Origin: Pontibacillus sp. HMF3514 | Lineage (GTDB): Bacteria > Bacillota > Bacilli > Bacillales > BH030062 | Direction of reading: 5' to 3' | Length of the DNA stretch: 64,000 nt | Assembly: GCF_009858175.1 (NCBI RefSeq) | Contig: NZ_CP047393.1 | Span: 1,240,001-1,304,000, forward strand | In this document: piece after piece, positions 60,947 to 64,000 of the stretch | Layout of the letters: the number at the start of each line of letters is the position of its first letter | Position numbering within the stretch: position 1 is the first letter of the stretch | The notes under the pieces: generated by a model | Told to the model about the DNA's origin: nothing | What the model saw: the letters and a program-made list of their open reading frames with translations, nothing else | Database searches by the model: none | Made by a program: the position numbers and the translations under genes

Positions 60947-60985
60947 AAAATCCTGTACAACTAAAATTGTACAGGATTTTCTTTT
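60947..60985. terminator. bidirectional terminator
   Basis: AAAATCCTGTACAA/TTGTACAGGATTTT, a 14-bp perfect stem with 6-base loop, between the YjcZ-like gene's 3' end and the start side of the zinc-ribbon gene; terminates the former. Confidence 0.85.
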
Positions 60986-60995
60986 ATGCTTACTG

Positions 60996-61154
60996 TTAGC
61001 AGTAGCAGACAGCACCAACAATGATTAACAAGATAAACAACACGACAATTAATACAAAGGTGTCGGGCCTACGACCATATCCATAACCAGGTGCAGTTGC
61101 CATTGGCGCAACATTGGCTCCAGCAACAGGAGCAGCATTTACATTTGCATGCAT
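60996..61154 (-). CDS. YjcZ-type sporulation micro-protein
   Basis: A 52-residue protein: an Ala/Pro/Gly-rich N-terminus (APVAGANVAPMATAPGYGYG) followed by a membrane helix TFVLIVVLFILLIIVGAV and a CYC end. The helix is the hallmark of tiny YjcZ/YhcM-like proteins made during Bacillus sporulation. AAAAAGGAAG precedes ATG 61154. It lies between small-gene neighbours and next to tgl, another spore gene. Confidence 0.85.
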   Translation of the reverse strand: MHANVNAAPVAGANVAPMATAPGYGYGRRPDTFVLIVVLFILLIIVGAVCYC

Positions 61155-61258
61155 GTTAACACTTCCTTTTTGGGATTATTCACTATATTATACTCACCTA
61201 GTACAGACATGAGCCCGTCAACATACAAAATGGGCGGGTATCATACCCAAAATCATAT

Positions 61259-62095
61259 TTAACTCATAAACATTTTATAAAGATAGGATAGATAATGCCT
61301 ATATGAAATGGAAGGTTTATTGTGGTGAATAATCATAGGCTGCTGTTTATACAGTGGATTCAATGTGCTGCGGTTTGCAGAATTTTGAATAGAAATTCTA
61401 GTGACCAAACTTGTTAAGTAAGCGGTTTGATTACTCTCTGGCTTTCTCGTTTCATTAAGGGTTTGGATCATGCCTTCAGTACTTTTTATTCCAAACCCAT
61501 GACCAAAAACATCATCATCAAACATAGCAACAGCATTTACACCACGGTACCAAGGAGTGCTAGGATCATATTCAGGGTTATTAAAATAAACCACATCCCC
61601 AGGTATAAAATGGTCCCCATAAAAGGTGTATAGACCGAGGTCAACGTCAGTGTGCCAACTGTATAAATACAGGTTTTGAAACACGTAATTAAACATACCT
61701 TCCCCTATACGATCCAAAGTAGCTTTGTAAAAGGTGATGACACACGCCATTGCACACTCAAACGCATAAAGTGAACTGTTTATATAAATATCTCGAATTG
61801 CATCAGAAGGGTATTTATTACGATTTAATTGGAAACCACCTTCTGTCGTTAAGTACCAGTATTCAGGATTACATTGGGTATATTGAAATGTTGTAAATTC
61901 AGATTCACCTTCACTCATTTCTTTTGCACTTTCTATAATTTCTTTTCGAAGATTGATATCAAATAAAAGGTCATTAAATGAGGAAAAAGAATAAAGGGAA
62001 GGTGCGTCAATCATTGCTTTAATAATTATAGTTTGTTCATTTCCAAAGTTCGACGAATCCGTTAGCTGAAAAGGCATTCCAGATACTTGTATCAT
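61259..62095 (-). CDS. tgl: spore-coat protein-glutamine gamma-glutamyltransferase
   Basis: Cross-links spore-coat proteins by epsilon-(gamma-glutamyl)lysine bonds in the mother cell. The catalytic Cys is C114 in LYAFECAMAC (C116 in B. subtilis Tgl); other family blocks are RDIYINSS, YSWHTD, GDVVYFNNPEYDPSTPWYRG and FGHGFGI. It has 278 residues against about 245 in B. subtilis; the extra ~30 are a C-terminal tail (IIHHNKPSISYRHYLSYLYK). ATG 62095 follows GGGGTGTG; a start four codons earlier overlaps it. Probably under a mother-cell sigma factor. Confidence 0.92.
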   Translation of the reverse strand: MIQVSGMPFQLTDSSNFGNEQTIIIKAMIDAPSLYSFSSFNDLLFDINLRKEIIESAKEMSEGESEFTTFQYTQCNPEYWYLTTEGGFQLNRNKYPSDAIRDIYINSSLYAFECAMACVITFYKATLDRIGEGMFNYVFQNLYLYSWHTDVDLGLYTFYGDHFIPGDVVYFNNPEYDPSTPWYRGVNAVAMFDDDVFGHGFGIKSTEGMIQTLNETRKPESNQTAYLTSLVTRISIQNSANRSTLNPLYKQQPMIIHHNKPSISYRHYLSYLYKMFMS

Positions 62096-62107
62096 GTCAC
62101 ACCCCAT

Positions 62108-62473
62108 TTCAGATTTATTTTGTTACTTATCTTATTCGATAGTTGTTTTGAACATGTTTCAATAACAGCTTAATCATTACTTTCACAATAACTTGTCTTC
62201 TAATGCCCTTTTCCTTTCAAAAAATTATTTCCTAGGTAATTTTTGGTCCATAGTTTTTACACAAGTAAGATTTCTAGATAAACCAAAGCTAGTTGAGCGT
62301 TGACAAAAAATAACTGAAGATAGAGTTGCTTACGTCTATATAGTGGTGAGAAAAAAGCCTTTGCAGGATAGTATTTTTGGAGATCTTACACTACAATTTA
62401 ACTAGATTTGTAAAAAAGTGAAACAAAACAGGGGACTTTTTCGTCTAAAAGAAGGAGCATAGGGGGGAGAACT
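62108..62473. other. intergenic region upstream of membrane protein
   Basis: A TTGACA at 62299-62304 has no good -10 at the right distance. AT-rich; no ORF with a ribosome site, no clear hairpin. Presumed promoter region for the two divergent genes. Confidence 0.4.
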
Positions 62474-64000
62474 GTGAATAAACAGATCATAAAAATTACA
62501 GCATGTGCATTACTTTTAATATGCATGGTTACTGGTGTTAGTAATCTAGCGCATGCTGAAGAAGGCCGATTACAGATAAAAGTCGATGAAGGCCTAAATG
62601 GAAAAGCGAAAAGAAATAAGGGTTTCCCAATAACGTTAACCGTTACAAATAATGGAGAGGACTTTTCAGGAGACTTAACAGTGGTCATTCCTCGAGATTA
62701 TAATTCAATCGGAAATAAAGTCATTCCCATTGATATTGCTGCTGGTGCAACAAAAAAGATCCATTTTTCCGTTCCGCAAATGGAAGGGATGAATGTGTTC
62801 CGAAATGGACTAGGGCAACCAAGTGTTGAACAGTTCCATTTATATGAAGGAAACTGGGAAGATGGGAAAAAAGTTCCCGTTGATACTGGATTATCGATTA
62901 GCCCAACGTACATACAAGATAACAAAGCGGTAATCGGTGTTCTGACAGATCAACCGGACCAATTAAATTACTTAAAATTACTTTCTTTTATGGGAGAAAG
63001 TCCAGAAATCCTTTTCTTAGATGCTGAGGATATCCCGAAAGATTCCACGGGGCTTCATGTATTGGATGTTCTTGTGATACAAGATTATGATATAGCAAAC
63101 CTATCTGAAAATCGTCAAAAGGCTATTAAACAGTGGATGCAAAAGGGTGGCCATATTGCAACAGGTAGTACACCTGGTTTGATGCAGCAATATGGAATCC
63201 TTAGTGAGGATCTGCCTTTCCAAATAGAAGGTAAGAAATCTGTGAATTCAATTGAGCGCTTCAATCAAATCGAGCAGTTCGATATCACGAATTTCGAATT
63301 GTACAAGGGAACCGCTGGAAAAGCGGCTACCATTAAGTATGAGGAGAACGGTTCGCCTTTAGTGATTCAACAAAATCAAGGACAGGGTAAGATCACACAA
63401 TTCACCTATGATATTAGTCACCCCGCTTTTCAAGAATGGGGTGGAAATGAAGATATATGGGATTCAGTTGTTGGAAATTATCAGCCTAACCACAATATGA
63501 ATCTCTATGATCGCCTGGGGGATACGTCTCGTTATTTTGAAACATTAGCGAATTTTAAACTTTCTACTCTAGCCTTTCTGTTTTTAGGCTATATTTTATT
63601 GGTTGTTCCCATTCTGTATTTCATTTTGAAGAAGATAGATAAGCGAGAGTGGGCATGGTTGGTGATTCCTGCGCTTGCTGTAATCACTTCGGTTGGATTA
63701 TATGTAGTTGGTGCCCAAGATCGATTAGGCGATTACAAAACAAAAGCTGTTTCGATCGTATCCGTCGATCAAAATGGAGAGGGATACGGAAAAGGATCTG
63801 TCTCCATGCTTTCCAAAGAATCTGGCACATACACATTAGAAGTGGATGCTTCACTTGAATCGTTCCCAACCAACACAAGACGTTCTACAAACATGCGCGC
63901 TGAGGATATACCTTATATTGAAACGGGTAGTGACAACAGTCGTGTGTACTTTGAGGATGTAGAATTTTGGTCCCCCCGTAGTGTAACAGTGAATCTTCCA
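62474..64000 (+). CDS. large exported membrane protein, 3' end outside window
   Basis: An open frame of 509 codons runs to the window edge. GTG 62474 follows AGGGGGGA. A signal peptide (2-30; ITACALLLICMVTGVSNLAH) precedes an extracytoplasmic beta domain (LQIKVDEGLNGKAKRNKGFP), then a glutamine-amidotransferase-like alpha/beta part (LDVLVIQDYDIANLSENRQK, WMQKGGHIATGS) and two membrane helices (about 372-394 and 401-420), with another exported part after. This resembles uncharacterised Bacillus membrane proteins next to ABC or YtfA-like genes. Function unknown. Confidence 0.75.
   Translation, partial: MNKQIIKITACALLLICMVTGVSNLAHAEEGRLQIKVDEGLNGKAKRNKGFPITLTVTNNGEDFSGDLTVVIPRDYNSIGNKVIPIDIAAGATKKIHFSVPQMEGMNVFRNGLGQPSVEQFHLYEGNWEDGKKVPVDTGLSISPTYIQDNKAVIGVLTDQPDQLNYLKLLSFMGESPEILFLDAEDIPKDSTGLHVLDVLVIQDYDIANLSENRQKAIKQWMQKGGHIATGSTPGLMQQYGILSEDLPFQIEGKKSVNSIERFNQIEQFDITNFELYKGTAGKAATIKYEENGSPLVIQQNQGQGKITQFTYDISHPAFQEWGGNEDIWDSVVGNYQPNHNMNLYDRLGDTSRYFETLANFKLSTLAFLFLGYILLVVPILYFILKKIDKREWAWLVIPALAVITSVGLYVVGAQDRLGDYKTKAVSIVSVDQNGEGYGKGSVSMLSKESGTYTLEVDASLESFPTNTRRSTNMRAEDIPYIETGSDNSRVYFEDVEFWSPRSVTVNLP

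Overview
The window comes from a low-GC, endospore-forming Gram-positive chromosome of the Bacillaceae, most likely a moderately halophilic or marine genus near Halobacillus, Pontibacillus or Virgibacillus. Evidence: strong AGGAGG-type ribosome binding sites, frequent TTG and GTG starts, lipoboxes, CcpA-type cre sites, a spore-coat transglutaminase (tgl), a YjcZ-type sporulation micro-peptide, a Bacillus-type purine riboswitch, and two families of intergenic palindromic repeats of a kind common in this family. The genus is inference. I saw no rRNA, tRNA, transposase, phage or CRISPR sequence.

Layout. 1-3.7 kb: end of a myo-inositol catabolic operon (iolD cut by the window edge, then iolE) and a LacI-family regulator. 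3.8-25.7 kb: housekeeping and transport genes (purine permease behind a riboswitch, metA, a cidAB-like pair, a secreted subtilisin, an acetate-type Na+ symporter with its small subunit, a SEC-C protein, a PTS permease for N-acetylglucosamine, ilvE, cstA, small hypothetical and lipoprotein genes). This part carries all twelve recognised copies of a GTGCCTGACCCC palindrome, many lying between convergent genes as bidirectional terminators. 25.9-28.3 kb: a TIM-barrel protein and manganese pyrophosphatase. 28.7-37.7 kb: a C4-dicarboxylate module with a divergent membrane-anchored binding protein, a DctS/DctR two-component system, TRAP transporter dctPQM, an MFS exporter or permease, and a tartrate/D-malate-type dehydrogenase. 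37.7-41.8 kb: a Gfo/Idh/MocA oxidoreductase, a 1-kb gap holding an orphan RNA hairpin, an operator-like palindrome array and a broken marR, then pirin. 41.9-51.2 kb: PAS-STAS protein, cold-shock protein, oligoendopeptidase F, two Nudix hydrolases, methyltransferase, alpha/beta hydrolase and small membrane proteins. 51.3-59.0 kb: a sugar-sensing trio (binding protein, YesM-type kinase, AraC-type regulator) next to a sugar ABC transporter lacking its own ATPase. 59.3-64 kb: a beta-hydroxyacid dehydrogenase, spore-related genes (yjcZ-like, tgl) and the start of a large membrane protein.

The most unusual material is non-coding. (1) A structured interspersed element (ends AGCnnnAGCGCC and GGCGCTnnnGCT) occurs as two short and two long full copies plus a solo 3' half. 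Its outer stem differs between copy types yet stays paired, which is covariation evidence for a folded RNA or DNA. One copy lies between the purine riboswitch and its gene; another lies inside the sugar ABC operon. (2) The GTGCCTGACCCC palindromes behave like mobile bidirectional terminators. (3) An isolated hairpin RNA with a C-rich loop lies at about 38.93-39.00 kb. (4) A 21-bp periodic repeat follows the SEC-C gene. No complete new protein system is evident; the candidates for undescribed biology are these RNA and repeat elements.
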